From contig JADGPF010000063.1 of NCBI GenBank assembly GCA_017882585.1, positions 1 through 34,121 on the forward strand: 34,121 bases of DNA. The letters are read 5' to 3'. How positions within the stretch are numbered: the stretch's first letter is position 1; each line of letters begins with the position of its first letter. Positions 26,382 through 34,121 of this stretch are shown here, piece by piece. The notes under the pieces were generated by a model. It was not told the DNA's origin. It made no database searches and saw nothing but the letters and a program-made list of their open reading frames with translations. The position numbers and the translations under genes are program-made. The DNA comes from Thermoleophilia bacterium (lineage in GTDB: Bacteria; Actinomycetota; Thermoleophilia; Miltoncostaeales; Miltoncostaeaceae).

Positions 26382-27038
26382 ATGAATGGTGGGCGTCAGC
26401 CGGTGCGGGTGGACGTGTTCTCGGACGTGGCCTGCCCATGGTGCTTCGTCGGGTTTCGCAATCTGCAGCGCGCGAGAGCCGACTGGGATGGCCCGCCCCT
26501 GGACATCCGCTGGCGCGCATTTCAGCTGGCTCCGGAGAATCCGCCCCGCGGCATTCCGTTCGCGGAGCTCGTCGAGACCAAGTTCGGGGGACCGGAGCGG
26601 TATGCGCGGATGACCGCTCACCTCGTCGCGGTCGGTGCCGAGGCGGGGATCCCGTTTGCACTGGACCGCGTCACGATCAGTCCGAACACGCGTCTGGCCC
26701 ATGCGGTGACCGCGGCAGCGCGTCAATCGGGCCACGCCGAGGCCGTCGTCGGGGCACTGTTCGCCGGGTACTTCTGTGAGGGCGTCGACATCACGGACCC
26801 CGACGCGCTCGTCGAATTGCTGCGCACGCACGCCGCCGACCCGGACCCGGCGGGTCTCGTCGCCGCAGCGCTCGCGGGCGAGCTCGATGCGAGCGTCGAC
26901 GCGGATCTGGCGATCGGCGCCGAGATCGGGGTCCAAGCGGTGCCGGTCGTCATTGCCGACGGCAGTCGCGGCATCGTCGGAGCGCAGCCGCCGGAGGCAT
27001 TGCGCCAGCTCGTGCTCGGGGAGTTCGGGGCCGGCTAG
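26382..27038 (+). CDS. FrnE-type DsbA-family oxidoreductase
   Basis: A 218-residue thioredoxin-fold protein. 'VRVDVFSDVACPWCFVGFRN' places the active-site Cys18-Pro-Trp-Cys21 right after the first strand, and 'IRWRAFQLAPENPPRG' is the usual FrnE follow-on. 'SPNTRLAHAVTAAAR' opens the helical insertion and 'GVQAVPVVIADGSRGIVGAQPPEALRQLV' carries the cis-Pro loop. There is no signal peptide, so it is a cytosolic disulfide isomerase/oxidoreductase or 2-hydroxychromene isomerase-like enzyme; members are linked to polyketide and redox functions. The ATG has GGGGAG 8 bases upstream. It is convergent with the next gene, 13 bp away. Confidence 0.9.
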   Translation: MNGGRQPVRVDVFSDVACPWCFVGFRNLQRARADWDGPPLDIRWRAFQLAPENPPRGIPFAELVETKFGGPERYARMTAHLVAVGAEAGIPFALDRVTISPNTRLAHAVTAAARQSGHAEAVVGALFAGYFCEGVDITDPDALVELLRTHAADPDPAGLVAAALAGELDASVDADLAIGAEIGVQAVPVVIADGSRGIVGAQPPEALRQLVLGEFGAG

Positions 27039-27051
27039 CGTGCCGCCGCGG

Positions 27052-27615
27052 CTACTCCTGCCGCGGGAGTCGTGCGGACTTACGCTCTTGCTCGCGCGCG
27101 ATCGCTTCCTCGAACCGACGCAAGATGTCTTCGGGGACGCGCCCTTCGGGGACGTCCTCGTCGGGCGCCGCCGCGACGGACGGGATCGGCGATTCGCCCG
27201 GCGCCGACATGTCGTCGCCCGCCCGGGCAATATCGCTCGGCTCGGGACGCGGCTCCGCGCCGGACGGTGGGGCACTCAGGTCGTCGGCCCGGATGATTCG
27301 ATGTGTCCTGCCGGGATCGGTCGATGACTCCTCGAGCCGCATCTCGAGCTCGTCGTTCGGGTCCCCGTGGGCGAACTCGGGCGGCAGGCCGCTCAGGTCG
27401 GCCACGGGGCCGGTCGAGATCACCTCGCCCTCGCGTTCGACGACGACGCGGTACTTGCCGGTGCCGTCGCCATGCATGGTGCCGAGCCGCTCGCGTTCGT
27501 ACTGGGCCGCCAGGAGCGCATCCCGCTCGGAACGGTGCTGGCTGACCTCGCTGCGTTGGGCCGCCGAGGAGCCGGCTTCGCCGACGATCACCACTGTGTA
27601 GCGCTTTCGGAACAT
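27052..27615 (-). CDS. Acidic hypothetical protein sharing a C-terminal FEEAIARE motif
   Basis: About 187 residues from the ATG at 27615; a TTG 9 bases further upstream is less likely. The N-terminal 65 residues ('RYTVVIVGEAGSS', then a charged helix and 'GKYRVVVEREGEV') look like a small folded domain. Residues about 80-155 are rich in Pro, Asp, Glu and Ser and probably disordered. The last 30 residues hold an Arg/Glu amphipathic helix with FEEAIARE, preceded by a Val-Pro-x-Gly-x-Val-Pro segment; both are repeated in the next gene upstream. No family is recognised. A linear motif that docks on a partner or targets the protein is the simplest reading. Confidence 0.65.
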   Translation of the reverse strand: MFRKRYTVVIVGEAGSSAAQRSEVSQHRSERDALLAAQYERERLGTMHGDGTGKYRVVVEREGEVISTGPVADLSGLPPEFAHGDPNDELEMRLEESSTDPGRTHRIIRADDLSAPPSGAEPRPEPSDIARAGDDMSAPGESPIPSVAAAPDEDVPEGRVPEDILRRFEEAIAREQERKSARLPRQE

Positions 27616-27820
27616 GGGCCTCAAGAGTCGTGGTGACCTGGCGCGCGCGCCGCGGGCAGGGTCCGCGGGTCACCGGATGGTAGCGATGTCGGACGCAACG
27701 CTCACCTGGCGCGTCACCGGGCGACGCCTCCGCCGCGTTACCGCGCTTGTACGGCGGGGACACGCTCACCTGGTCGTCGGCCAAATCGGCCCACGAACGT
27801 GTCCATCGGCGGTCTAACCC

Positions 27821-27849
27821 CGTGACGGGTGCGCGTCGCGCCCGTCACG
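27821..27849. repeat. Strong inverted repeat downstream of the 27855 gene
   Basis: CGTGACGGG (27821-27829) pairs perfectly with CCCGTCACG (27841-27849). Inner bases add a T-G wobble and three further pairs, giving a 13-bp stem with the triloop CGT. It begins 6 bp past the stop of the small minus-strand gene. No T-tract follows, so it is either a U-less terminator or an mRNA 3' stabiliser. Confidence 0.65.
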
Positions 27850-27854
27850 TGAGG

Positions 27855-28055
27855 CTAGTCGGAGTAGCGCGCGCTTCTGGCGTTGCGGCGTGCCTCTTCG
27901 CGGGCGATCGCCTCTTCGAAGTACTGGATCACCGAGGCGGGCACGGGTCCCGAAGGGACGTCGTCCCACGATGAGGCGAGCGCCTTCAGGACCGGCTGGC
28001 GGCTGGTCGTCGAGCGGTCGTAGGCGAATGCTGCTGCCGACGCGGATTCGGACAT
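27855..28055 (-). CDS. 66-residue hypothetical protein sharing the C-terminal FEEAIARE motif
   Basis: A 66-residue protein starting at the ATG at 28055, with GGGAGA about 8 bases upstream, a good ribosome binding site. The first half is Ser/Ala-rich. The C-terminal 30 residues ('DVPSGPVP' then 'FEEAIAREEARRNAR') align without gaps to the C-terminus of the 187-residue protein encoded next; I count 17 identities in 29 positions. No known family is recognised. The gene follows the suf operon on the same strand after 106 bp and is followed by a strong hairpin, so it may be a separate small unit. Confidence 0.65.
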   Translation of the reverse strand: MSESASAAAFAYDRSTTSRQPVLKALASSWDDVPSGPVPASVIQYFEEAIAREEARRNARSARYSD

Positions 28056-28161
28056 GGAACTCTCCCAGGCATGGAGGTGACGATTGCAACGATCTTCGCA
28101 CTCGACCCGGACAGTCCTGCAGGCCCAGATCGGTCTCCGTGCCGGCCGAGGGCCACAGCGG

Positions 28162-28611
28162 CTACGCGGTAAACGAATCCCCGCATGAGCACGTCCCCGT
28201 CGCGTTGGGGTTGGTGATCCGGAATCCCCGGCGCAGCAGGGTGGATTCGTAGTCGATCACCGACCCGGTGACGTGAATCGCGCTCTTGAGATCCATCAGC
28301 ACGCGCACGTCATTCGTCGCCACTTCGCGGTCGAGCGGCCCGGCGGTTTCGTCGGCGCCCAACAGGTCGAGTTTGTACTCGAGCCCCGAGCAGCCGCCGG
28401 CAAGGATCCGCAGACGTACGCCGGCGGGCGTGCCGGCCCGTGTGGCGGCGGCACGGATGTACGCCGCGGCTGCCGGGGTGACCCGCAGTAGCCCGGCGTC
28501 GTCGCCGGCCTCCTGGGCGGCACGCGCGGCCCGGGAGCGCGCTCTGGCTGCGGCCTTCTTCTCCTCGAGGGTGAGCGGTGTTGCTGCTTGTGCTGCGGCG
28601 CTCTCAGCCAT
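28162..28611 (-). CDS. A-type Fe-S carrier (HesB/IscA/ErpA family) with N-terminal extension
   Basis: A 149-residue protein. The A-type carrier core (about residues 42-149) has the three cluster ligands: Cys74 in 'LAGGCSGLEYKLDL' and Cys141/Cys143 in 'TCSCGDSF'. Carriers of this family receive Fe-S clusters from the SufBCD scaffold and pass them to apo-enzymes. The first 40 residues are unusual: an Ala/Arg/Glu/Lys-rich helix absent from typical 105-120-residue members. The ATG at 28611 lies within the 3' end of sufT (8-bp overlap), so it is translationally coupled as the last gene of the suf operon. Whether it is the ErpA, SufA or IscA equivalent cannot be told. Confidence 0.92.
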   Translation of the reverse strand: MAESAAAQAATPLTLEEKKAAARARSRAARAAQEAGDDAGLLRVTPAAAAYIRAAATRAGTPAGVRLRILAGGCSGLEYKLDLLGADETAGPLDREVATNDVRVLMDLKSAIHVTGSVIDYESTLLRRGFRITNPNATGTCSCGDSFTA

Positions 28612-28915
28612 ACCCCATCACCTTCATCATGAATCGGCCTTCTTCGGTCATCATCTCCGGGCTCCACGCGGGTTCCCAGACCCAGCTGATGTCGACGCCG
28701 GTGACACCTTCAAGGGGCAAGATCGCGGCGCGGCTGTCGCCGAGGATCTGCTCGGTCAGCGGGCAGCCCATCGAGGTGAGCGTCATCTCGAGGCGGACGT
28801 ACCCCTCCTCGGAGATATCGACCCCATAGAGCAGACCCAAGTCGACAACGTTGATCCCGAGTTCGGGATCCTCGACCTGCTTCATCGCGCTGCGGACGTC
28901 ATCGTCGGTCGTCAT
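28604..28915 (-). CDS. sufT: SufT, MIP18/DUF59-family Fe-S assembly protein
   Basis: A 103-residue protein. 'DPELGINVVDLGLLYGVDI' is the DUF59 signature, 'LTSMGCPLTEQI' holds the conserved Cys, and the end has a Trp-Pro region ('SWVWEPAWSPEMM') typical of SufT. Members help Fe-S maturation under stress or high demand. The start ATG overlaps the sufU stop (ATGA), and its own 3' end overlaps the carrier gene by 8 bp. A longer upstream frame belongs to sufU and was rejected. Confidence 0.93.
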   Translation of the reverse strand: MTTDDDVRSAMKQVEDPELGINVVDLGLLYGVDISEEGYVRLEMTLTSMGCPLTEQILGDSRAAILPLEGVTGVDISWVWEPAWSPEMMTEEGRFMMKVMGYG

Positions 28916-29361
28916 CGGCTCTCCTGTTGGTCCACCATGCGGGTCAGCAGTCCATCCTTGAGTGCCATCCAAGACAGTAATGCACACTTGATCCGCACCG
29001 GGTACTTGTTTACGCCCTCCAAAGCGACCGCGTCGCCAAGCTGATCTTCGTCGGCCTGGACCTCGCGGTGCATGACCTGGCGGAAGTGCTCGATCAGCTC
29101 GAGCGCCTCGCCGGTCGTGTGTCCGACGATGGCGTCGCTCATCATCGACGCCGACGCCTGCGAGATCGAACAACCCTCGCCGGTATGGGCGATCTCGGTA
29201 ATCCGGTCGCCGTCGAGGCACACGGTCACGTGGAGCTCGTCGCCGCAGAGCGGGTTGTGCTGGTCGACGATGATCGCCGGGTGCGCCAGCGTGCCGCGGT
29301 GACGCGGTCGGCGGTAGTGGTCCAGGATCAGTTCCTGGTAGAGGTCGTCCAGGCCGGCCAT
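28912..29361 (-). CDS. sufU: SufU, zinc-dependent sulfurtransferase partner of SufS
   Basis: A 149-residue IscU-fold protein. 'LYQELILDHYRRPRH' opens it; the zinc/sulfur ligands are Cys39 and Asp41 in 'HNPLCGDE', Cys64 in 'GEGCSIS' and Cys126 in 'IKCALL'. This Cys-Asp-Cys-Cys set, with the SufU insertion around 'GHTTGEALELIEHFRQVM', marks it as SufU rather than the scaffold IscU. It accepts persulfide from SufS and hands it to SufBCD. The ATG at 29361 lies 4 bp after the sufS stop, and the stop shares ATGA with sufT. Confidence 0.95.
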   Translation of the reverse strand: MAGLDDLYQELILDHYRRPRHRGTLAHPAIIVDQHNPLCGDELHVTVCLDGDRITEIAHTGEGCSISQASASMMSDAIVGHTTGEALELIEHFRQVMHREVQADEDQLGDAVALEGVNKYPVRIKCALLSWMALKDGLLTRMVDQQESR

Positions 29362-29365
29362 CGTC

Positions 29366-30607
29366 TCAGCCACCCAGGTACGCCCGCGCGGCGTGCAGGG
29401 CGCGCACCAGGGCGTCGACGTCGGCGCTGTCGTTGTAGATGTATCCGCTGGCACGTGCGGTCGCGTTGACGCCGAGCGTCCGCATGAGCGGTTTTGCGCA
29501 ATGGTGGCCGGCACGAATGCAGACCCGCTGACGATCGACCAGCTGCGCGATGTCATGCGGGTGAAGATCGGGCATGCTGAAGCTGATCGGCGCGCCGCGG
29601 CGATCGGGGTCCGGGGGTCCATAGACACGTAGCCCATCAACGTCCTCGAGGGCGTCGAGCGCATACGCGACCAGCGCGCGCTCGTGCGCCCGGACCGCCT
29701 CAAGCCCGATGTGGCGCAGGTAGTCGGCGGCGGCACCGATGCCGATGGCTTCGGCGATCGGCGGCGTGCCCGCCTCGAACTTCCACGGCAGATCCGCCCA
29801 GTCGCATCCGTCGGTCCGTACGTCGGAGATCATCTCGCCGCCGCCCAGGAACGGTTCCATGTCGGCAAGGATGGCGGGCCGTCCGACAAGGACGCCGATG
29901 CCGGTCGGTCCCAGCATCTTGTGGCCGGTGAATGCGAGGAAGTCGGCCTCAAGGTCAGCGAAGCGCACAGGCATGTGCGGGACACTCTGGGATCCGTCGG
30001 CAAGCACGAGCGCCCCGTGCTCGTGCGCCATCCGCGCGATCTCGGCAACGGGATTGATGGTCCCCAGCGCGTTTGAGACATGGACGACGTTCACCATCCG
30101 AACCGGCGCCTCGCGCAGCGTCCGGGCGATCCAGTCGAGATCGAGTTCGCCGTCACCGGTGATCGGGGCGAACACGACTCGTGCGCCGGTGATCTCGGCA
30201 ACGATCTGCCAGGGCACGATCCCGCTGTGGTGTTCCATCTCGGTCACGAGGACCACGTCGCGTGGGCGGAGGTTGCGGACCCCCCACGCCCAGGCAACCA
30301 GGTTGATCGCCTCGGTGGCGTTCTTGGTGAAGATGGTGCCCTCGCGTGGCGCCTCGACCAGCCGTGCGACCGCATCGCGGCCGGCCTCGAAGCGCGCGGT
30401 GGCCTCTTCGGCCAGCGCGTACACCCCGCGGTGGACATTCGCGTTGGTCTCGACGTAGTACCTGTCCATGGCGTCGAGTACGGCGGTGGGCTTCTGGGAC
30501 GTGGCCGCAGAATCGAGGTAGACGAGGGGCTCGCGGTCCCCGACCGGGGCAAAGATCGGGAAGTCCGCACGCAGCGCCCGCGCGTCGATATCTGCGGCCA
30601 ACGGCAT
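29366..30607 (-). CDS. sufS: SufS, cysteine desulfurase (group II)
   Basis: A 413-residue PLP enzyme that extracts sulfur from cysteine. 'YLDSAATSQKP', 'NANVHRGVYALAEEAT' and 'TEMEHHSGIVPWQ' are typical. The PLP lysine is Lys230 in 'FTGHKMLGPTGIG', and the persulfide Cys370 lies in 'RAGHHCAKPLM', the short-loop group II form that needs a partner such as SufU. The ATG at 30607 lies 8 bp after the sufC stop. The PLP-ring Asp segment reads 'LADGSQSVPHMPV', a minor variant of the usual Asp-Gly-Ala-Gln. The N-terminus is ordinary for the family. Confidence 0.96.
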   Translation of the reverse strand: MPLAADIDARALRADFPIFAPVGDREPLVYLDSAATSQKPTAVLDAMDRYYVETNANVHRGVYALAEEATARFEAGRDAVARLVEAPREGTIFTKNATEAINLVAWAWGVRNLRPRDVVLVTEMEHHSGIVPWQIVAEITGARVVFAPITGDGELDLDWIARTLREAPVRMVNVVHVSNALGTINPVAEIARMAHEHGALVLADGSQSVPHMPVRFADLEADFLAFTGHKMLGPTGIGVLVGRPAILADMEPFLGGGEMISDVRTDGCDWADLPWKFEAGTPPIAEAIGIGAAADYLRHIGLEAVRAHERALVAYALDALEDVDGLRVYGPPDPDRRGAPISFSMPDLHPHDIAQLVDRQRVCIRAGHHCAKPLMRTLGVNATARASGYIYNDSADVDALVRALHAARAYLGG

Positions 30608-30615
30608 CGCGTCGA

Positions 30616-31383
30616 CTATGCGCTCGGTGCCACGGCCGGCTCCGGAGAGCCGTACTGGGCGTATCCGCCCGCCTCGAGTTCGTCGGCAAGCTCGGGGCCG
30701 CCTGTGCGGACGACCTTGCCCTCGAACATCACGTGAACGACGTCGGGCGTGATGTGCTGCAGGATCCGCGTGTAGTGGGTGATGATCAGCGCGCCGAAGT
30801 TCGGCCCGCGCAGGCTGTTGACACCGTTCGAGACGACCTTGAGCGCGTCGACGTCCAGGCCGGAGTCGGTCTCATCGAGGACCGCGAAGCGCGGCTCGAT
30901 CATCGCCATCTGCAGGATCTCGTGGCGCTTTTTCTCACCGCCAGAGAATCCTTCGTTGAGGTAGCGGTCGGTGAAGCTCGCGTCGAACTCCAAGAGCTTG
31001 CTCTTCTCCTGAAACAGCTTCATGAACTCCCGCGGGCTCAGTTCTTCCCCGTGGAGGGCAATCAGCGAGGTTCGCAGGAAGTTGAGGACCGATACGCCGG
31101 GGACCTCGACCGGGTACTGCATGGCCAGGAAGAACCCCGCCTTTGCTCGCTCGTCGATCGCCATGTCGAGCAGGTCCTGGCCGTCGAAGATGACCGAGCC
31201 GCCGGTGATCTCGTAGCGGGGGTGGCCGGCAAGGGCGTAGGCGAGGGTGCTCTTGCCCGAGCCATTGGGGCCCATGAGCGCGTGGATCTCGCCCTGGGGC
31301 ACCTCAAGATCGACGCCTTTGAGGATGGTACGGCCATCGACGGCAACTTCGAGGCTCTTGATTTGCAGGATGGGAGCGTCCAA
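30616..31383 (-). CDS. sufC: SufC, Fe-S assembly ATPase
   Basis: A 255-residue ABC-type ATPase that drives the SufBCD scaffold. Walker A is 'GPNGSGKSTLAYALAGHP', the signature is 'FSGGEKKRHEIL', and Walker B with the SufC-specific end is 'FAVLDETDSGLDVDALK'. 'AGFFLAMQYPVEVPGVSVLNF' is the SufC Q-loop region. The start is placed at the TTG at 31383 because AGGAGA lies 9 bases upstream; a GTG at 31405 lies upstream of that site and was rejected. It follows the Rieske gene by 20 bp. Nothing is missing. Confidence 0.96.
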   Translation of the reverse strand: MDAPILQIKSLEVAVDGRTILKGVDLEVPQGEIHALMGPNGSGKSTLAYALAGHPRYEITGGSVIFDGQDLLDMAIDERAKAGFFLAMQYPVEVPGVSVLNFLRTSLIALHGEELSPREFMKLFQEKSKLLEFDASFTDRYLNEGFSGGEKKRHEILQMAMIEPRFAVLDETDSGLDVDALKVVSNGVNSLRGPNFGALIITHYTRILQHITPDVVHVMFEGKVVRTGGPELADELEAGGYAQYGSPEPAVAPSA

Positions 31384-31392
31384 CGGAAGGGT

Positions 31393-31398
31393 TCTCCT
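31393..31398 (-). promoter_or_regulatory. Shine-Dalgarno deciding the TTG start of sufC
   Basis: On the minus strand AGGAGA is followed by 9 bases and then TTG at 31383. It lies in the short gap after the Rieske gene and is the main reason for choosing the TTG. Confidence 0.7.
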
Positions 31399-31403
31399 GA
31401 TCA

Positions 31404-31751
31404 CTAGTTGTCGTACAGGGGATGGGCGCGGTTGGGCGTGGGATCCACCAGGATCCGTCCGTCCTTGACCGCGACGCCGAACGTGGGCAGGGGTGCACTC
31501 GCCGGTGGCGTCAGTACCTCGCCGGTAATCACCGAAAAGACGGCGCCGTGGCGGGGGCACTCCAAGCGATCGTGGTCCACCCAGCCATCCGCAAGCGACT
31601 GCATCGCGTGCGTGCACACGTCGTGGACCGCGTGGATCGTTCCGTCCACGTTGACCAGGCAGATCGGGGTGCCGTCGACCTCGACGCGCACGGGCGTCTC
31701 CGGCGGAACGTCGGCCAGCTCGGCGACCTCGACGAATGTGGGACTGGTCAC
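31404..31751 (-). CDS. Rieske [2Fe-2S] ferredoxin (NirD/HcaC-like) in the suf operon
   Basis: A 115-residue soluble Rieske protein. The ligands are Cys46-Thr-His48 in 'VHDVCTHAMQSLADG' and Cys65-Pro-Arg-His68 in 'RLECPRHGAVF', the two-Cys two-His set, and the protein ends soon after the beta-sandwich. It starts with GTG at 31751, sharing GTGA with the sufD stop. Such small Rieske ferredoxins sit between sufD and sufC in many actinobacterial suf operons; they may supply electrons or bind to the scaffold, but the exact role is not established. Annotation as a phenylpropionate dioxygenase ferredoxin subunit, often given, is probably misleading here. Confidence 0.92.
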   Translation of the reverse strand: MTSPTFVEVAELADVPPETPVRVEVDGTPICLVNVDGTIHAVHDVCTHAMQSLADGWVDHDRLECPRHGAVFSVITGEVLTPPASAPLPTFGVAVKDGRILVDPTPNRAHPLYDN

Positions 31752-32971
31752 GCCAGCTTCCGGGCGACCGCATGCTCAAGGTCGCGGCGCACTTCCTCGA
31801 GCTCGACGTGTGCGAGCACCTCCTGTAGGAAGCCGATCACGATCAGCCGCTTGGCGGTCTCCTCGGGAATGCCGCGCGAGCGCAGATAGAACAGGTGCTC
31901 GTCGTCGACCCGGCCGACCGCACCGGCGTGCGAGCACTTGACCTCCGCGGTCTCGATCTCGAGGAACGGAATCGTGTCCGCGCGGGCGCCCTCGTTGAGG
32001 ACCAGGTTGCGGTTGGTCTGGTACGCGTCGGTGCCCGGGGCACCCGGCGGAACGACGAGGTTGCCGAAGAAGACCGTATGGGACTGGTCCTTGAGCGCAC
32101 CCTTGTAGAGCAGATTCGAGTACGACTGCGGCGCCTCATGGCGCGCGACCACCCGGTGCTCGAAGTGCTGGTGATCGTCGGCGAAAAAGAGCCCGAGGGC
32201 ACGCGAATCCGAGCCGCTGCCGGCCGCGATATGCGTCGCCTCGACCCGGACGACGTCGCCACCGAGGGTGACCACGACCGAGCGCACGCGCGCGTCCTTG
32301 CCCGCCGAAGCGGTGATGCGGGCGTGATGTCGGACCCCGGCACCCCACTCGATCAGCGACAGGTGTTCGAGCTCGCCGCCTTCGGCGACGATGATCTCGG
32401 TTGCCGTCGAGACCGCGACGGGGTCTGCCAGATTCCCGGAGCGGTATCGGTCGATGATCGTGGCCTTGGCGCCGGCTTCGACGATGATCAGGGTGCGCGC
32501 GCTCACGCGGCCGCGCGCGCCCGTCGCGCTCAGGAGGGTCTCGGTGGGCAGCGCCAGCGTGACGCCGCGCGGGATGTAGATGAACGTGCCGGCCTCCCAC
32601 GTGGCGGCATTGAGGGCACCGGGTCGGTCGTCGAAGCCGATCAGGCTGTAGAGGCGTGAGCGGACAAGGTCCTCGTGGTCGATGAGCGCCTGGCCGAGCT
32701 CGGCAACGATGACCCCGGCGGGAAGGTCGGCCCCGTGCGGCACCGACGGGGTGCCGTCGGTGAACGCGAGCGTCGCCGCCCGCGGCCCAGCGGTCGCGGC
32801 AAGGTCCACCGCGACGGCCGTGCCGTCAGCCGGAGCGACGCCGGCGAGGCCGAGGTCCGATGGCGGTGTGAACCGCCAGTCCTCCTCTTCGCCGGTCAGT
32901 ACCGGCAACCGGTCAAGGTTGGCGGTGGCGGTCTGCCGCAGTTCCGCGGCCCAGGCCGGCGCATTAGCCAA
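31748..32971 (-). CDS. sufD: SufD, Fe-S cluster scaffold subunit
   Basis: A 407-residue beta-helix protein of the SufBD family, partner of SufB and SufC. '[20 protein letters not shown]', '[21 protein letters not shown]', '[20 protein letters not shown]' and '[24 protein letters not shown]' are conserved; the last includes the His of the SufB-SufD interface. The start is TTG at 32971, supported by GGAGG 6-8 bases upstream inside the 3' end of sufB and by an 8-bp overlap with sufB. It ends in a GTGA overlap with the Rieske gene. No key segment is missing. Confidence 0.94.
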   Translation of the reverse strand: MANAPAWAAELRQTATANLDRLPVLTGEEEDWRFTPPSDLGLAGVAPADGTAVAVDLAATAGPRAATLAFTDGTPSVPHGADLPAGVIVAELGQALIDHEDLVRSRLYSLIGFDDRPGALNAATWEAGTFIYIPRGVTLALPTETLLSATGARGRVSARTLIIVEAGAKATIIDRYRSGNLADPVAVSTATEIIVAEGGELEHLSLIEWGAGVRHHARITASAGKDARVRSVVVTLGGDVVRVEATHIAAGSGSDSRALGLFFADDHQHFEHRVVARHEAPQSYSNLLYKGALKDQSHTVFFGNLVVPPGAPGTDAYQTNRNLVLNEGARADTIPFLEIETAEVKCSHAGAVGRVDDEHLFYLRSRGIPEETAKRLIVIGFLQEVLAHVELEEVRRDLEHAVARKLA

Positions 32972-34121
32972 TGCTGCCCTCCATCTGCAGTTCGATCAGT
33001 CGGTTGAGTTCGACGGCGTATTCCATCGGGAGTTCCTTGGCGATCGGCTCGATGAAGCCCCGGACGATCATGGCCATCGCTTCCTCCTCGGAGAGCCCAC
33101 GACTCATGAGGTAGAAGATCTGGTCGTCGGCCACCTTCGAGACGGTTGCCTCGTGCCCGACGGAGGAGTTTTCCTCCTGGATATCCATGTAGGGGTACGT
33201 GTCCGAGCGGCTGTCTTCGTCGAGCAATAGCGCGTCGCACACCACCGAGGCCCGGGAACGCGCGGCACCCGGCTCGATCTTGACCAGGCCACGGTACGAG
33301 GTGCGGCCGCCGCCGCGTGAGATCGACTTGGAGATGATCGTCGAGGACGTGTCGGGGGCGACGTGCACCATCTTGGCGCCGGCGTCCTGGTGCATCCCCT
33401 CGCTGGCGAACGCGACCGAGAGCACCTCGCCGCGTGCGCCGCGGCCGGTCAGCCACACGGCCGGGTACTTCATGGTCACCTTGCTGCCAAGGTTGCCGTC
33501 GACCCATTCCATCGTCGCGTTCTCGCGGGCGACCGCGCGCTTGGTGACCAGGTTGTAGACGTTGGTCGACCAGTTCTGAATCGTCGAGTAGCGGCAGCGC
33601 GCGCCCTCTTTGACGATGATCTCAACCACCGCGGAATGCAGGCTATCGGTCGAGTAAATGGGGGCGGTGCACCCCTCGACGTAGTGCACGTAGGACCCGG
33701 GCTCGCAGATGATGAGCGTCCGCTCGAACTGGCCCATGTTTTCCGCGTTGATCCGGAAGTAGGCCTGCAGCGGGATCTCGATCTCGACGCCCTCGGGCAC
33801 CCAGATAAACGAGCCGCCGGACCAGACCGCGCTATTGAGCGCAGCAAGCTTGTTGTCACCCGGCGGGATCACCGTTGCCCAGTATGTCCGGAACAGCTCC
33901 TCATGCTCTCGCAGCGCCGTGTCGGTGTCGCAGAAGATCACGCCCTTCTTCTCGAGGTCCTCGCGAATCGAGTGGTAGACGACCTCGCTCTCGTACTGCG
34001 CGGAGACGCCCGACAGGTACTTCTGCTCGGCCTCGGGAATGCCGAGCCGGTCGAACGTGTTCTTGATGTCCTCGGGGACCTCGTTCCAGTTGGTCTCCTG
34101 GCGCTCGGACGCGCGGATGAA
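32964..34121 (-). CDS. sufB: SufB, Fe-S cluster scaffold subunit (5' end off window)
   Basis: 385 codons are visible, reading in frame to the window end; about 85 N-terminal residues are missing compared with the usual 470. The gene begins off window, so an internal GTG at 33941 is not its start. '[20 protein letters not shown]' near the cut edge, '[19 protein letters not shown]', '[20 protein letters not shown]' with its cluster-linked Cys, and '[18 protein letters not shown]' are typical of SufB. The C-terminus '[15 protein letters not shown]' is normal and overlaps sufD. It is the first visible gene of the operon; sufR and the promoter, if present, lie off window. Confidence 0.96.
   Translation of the reverse strand, partial: FIRASERQETNWNEVPEDIKNTFDRLGIPEAEQKYLSGVSAQYESEVVYHSIREDLEKKGVIFCDTDTALREHEELFRTYWATVIPPGDNKLAALNSAVWSGGSFIWVPEGVEIEIPLQAYFRINAENMGQFERTLIICEPGSYVHYVEGCTAPIYSTDSLHSAVVEIIVKEGARCRYSTIQNWSTNVYNLVTKRAVARENATMEWVDGNLGSKVTMKYPAVWLTGRGARGEVLSVAFASEGMHQDAGAKMVHVAPDTSSTIISKSISRGGGRTSYRGLVKIEPGAARSRASVVCDALLLDEDSRSDTYPYMDIQEENSSVGHEATVSKVADDQIFYLMSRGLSEEEAMAMIVRGFIEPIAKELPMEYAVELNRLIELQMEGSIG

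Overview
The window is high-GC DNA with dense, largely co-directional, often 4-bp-overlapping genes and many GTG/TTG starts. The run rplM-rpsI-glmM-glmS-acpS-nnr-alr, with guaB3, guaA and groEL nearby, is typical of Actinomycetota. The suf operon carrying a Rieske ferredoxin, SufU and SufT fits as well. Type IV minor pilins and a DUF4900-like PilX suggest a deep-branching class such as Thermoleophilia. That placement is inferred from gene content and is not proven. No insertion sequence, prophage, CRISPR array, tRNA or rRNA was seen.

Layout. 1-44 is the Met/Gly-rich tail of groEL, followed by a hairpin shared with a convergent YihY/BrkB membrane protein gene. 1232-2494 is a divergent proA. 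2667-6328 is a three-gene minor-pilin set in PilV-PilW-PilX order; the first protein carries about 360 extra residues that read as tandem beta-sandwich domains. 6445-10324 holds an AEC permease, pyrF, a D-Ala-D-Ala carboxypeptidase and a PfkB sugar-phosphate kinase. 10516-13245 is guaB3-guaA. A small zinc-motif protein gene lies opposite guaA. 13873-18357 is rplM-rpsI-glmM-glmS-acpS, and 18450-22539 is nnr-alr-CCA/HD nucleotidyltransferase. 22609-26070 alternates plus-strand genes (PduO-type cobalamin adenosyltransferase, a receiver-like small protein) with minus-strand cell-wall hydrolase-like genes; each convergent pair ends on one shared CTAG. 26382-28055 has an FrnE-type DsbA protein and two small proteins of unknown function with the same C-terminal motif. 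28162-34121 (minus) is a suf operon: sufB (cut by the window end), sufD, Rieske, sufC, sufS, sufU, sufT and an A-type carrier.

How the genes work together. GlmS, GlmM, Alr, the carboxypeptidase and the two NlpC/P60-type proteins all serve peptidoglycan supply or remodelling. GuaB3, GuaA and PyrF serve nucleotide supply. SufB/C/D with SufS/SufU and the carriers build Fe-S clusters.

Most noteworthy are: (1) the PilV-like protein with tandem beta-sandwich repeats, a candidate pilus-tip adhesin; (2) an NlpC/P60 domain whose catalytic Cys position reads Asp, next to an intact paralogue; (3) a shared FEEAIARE C-terminal motif in two small proteins beside the suf operon; (4) four candidate leaderless promoters, one inside a perfect 14-bp palindrome; (5) two convergent gene pairs that share stop codons on CTAG. 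No completely new multi-gene system can be claimed from sequence alone.
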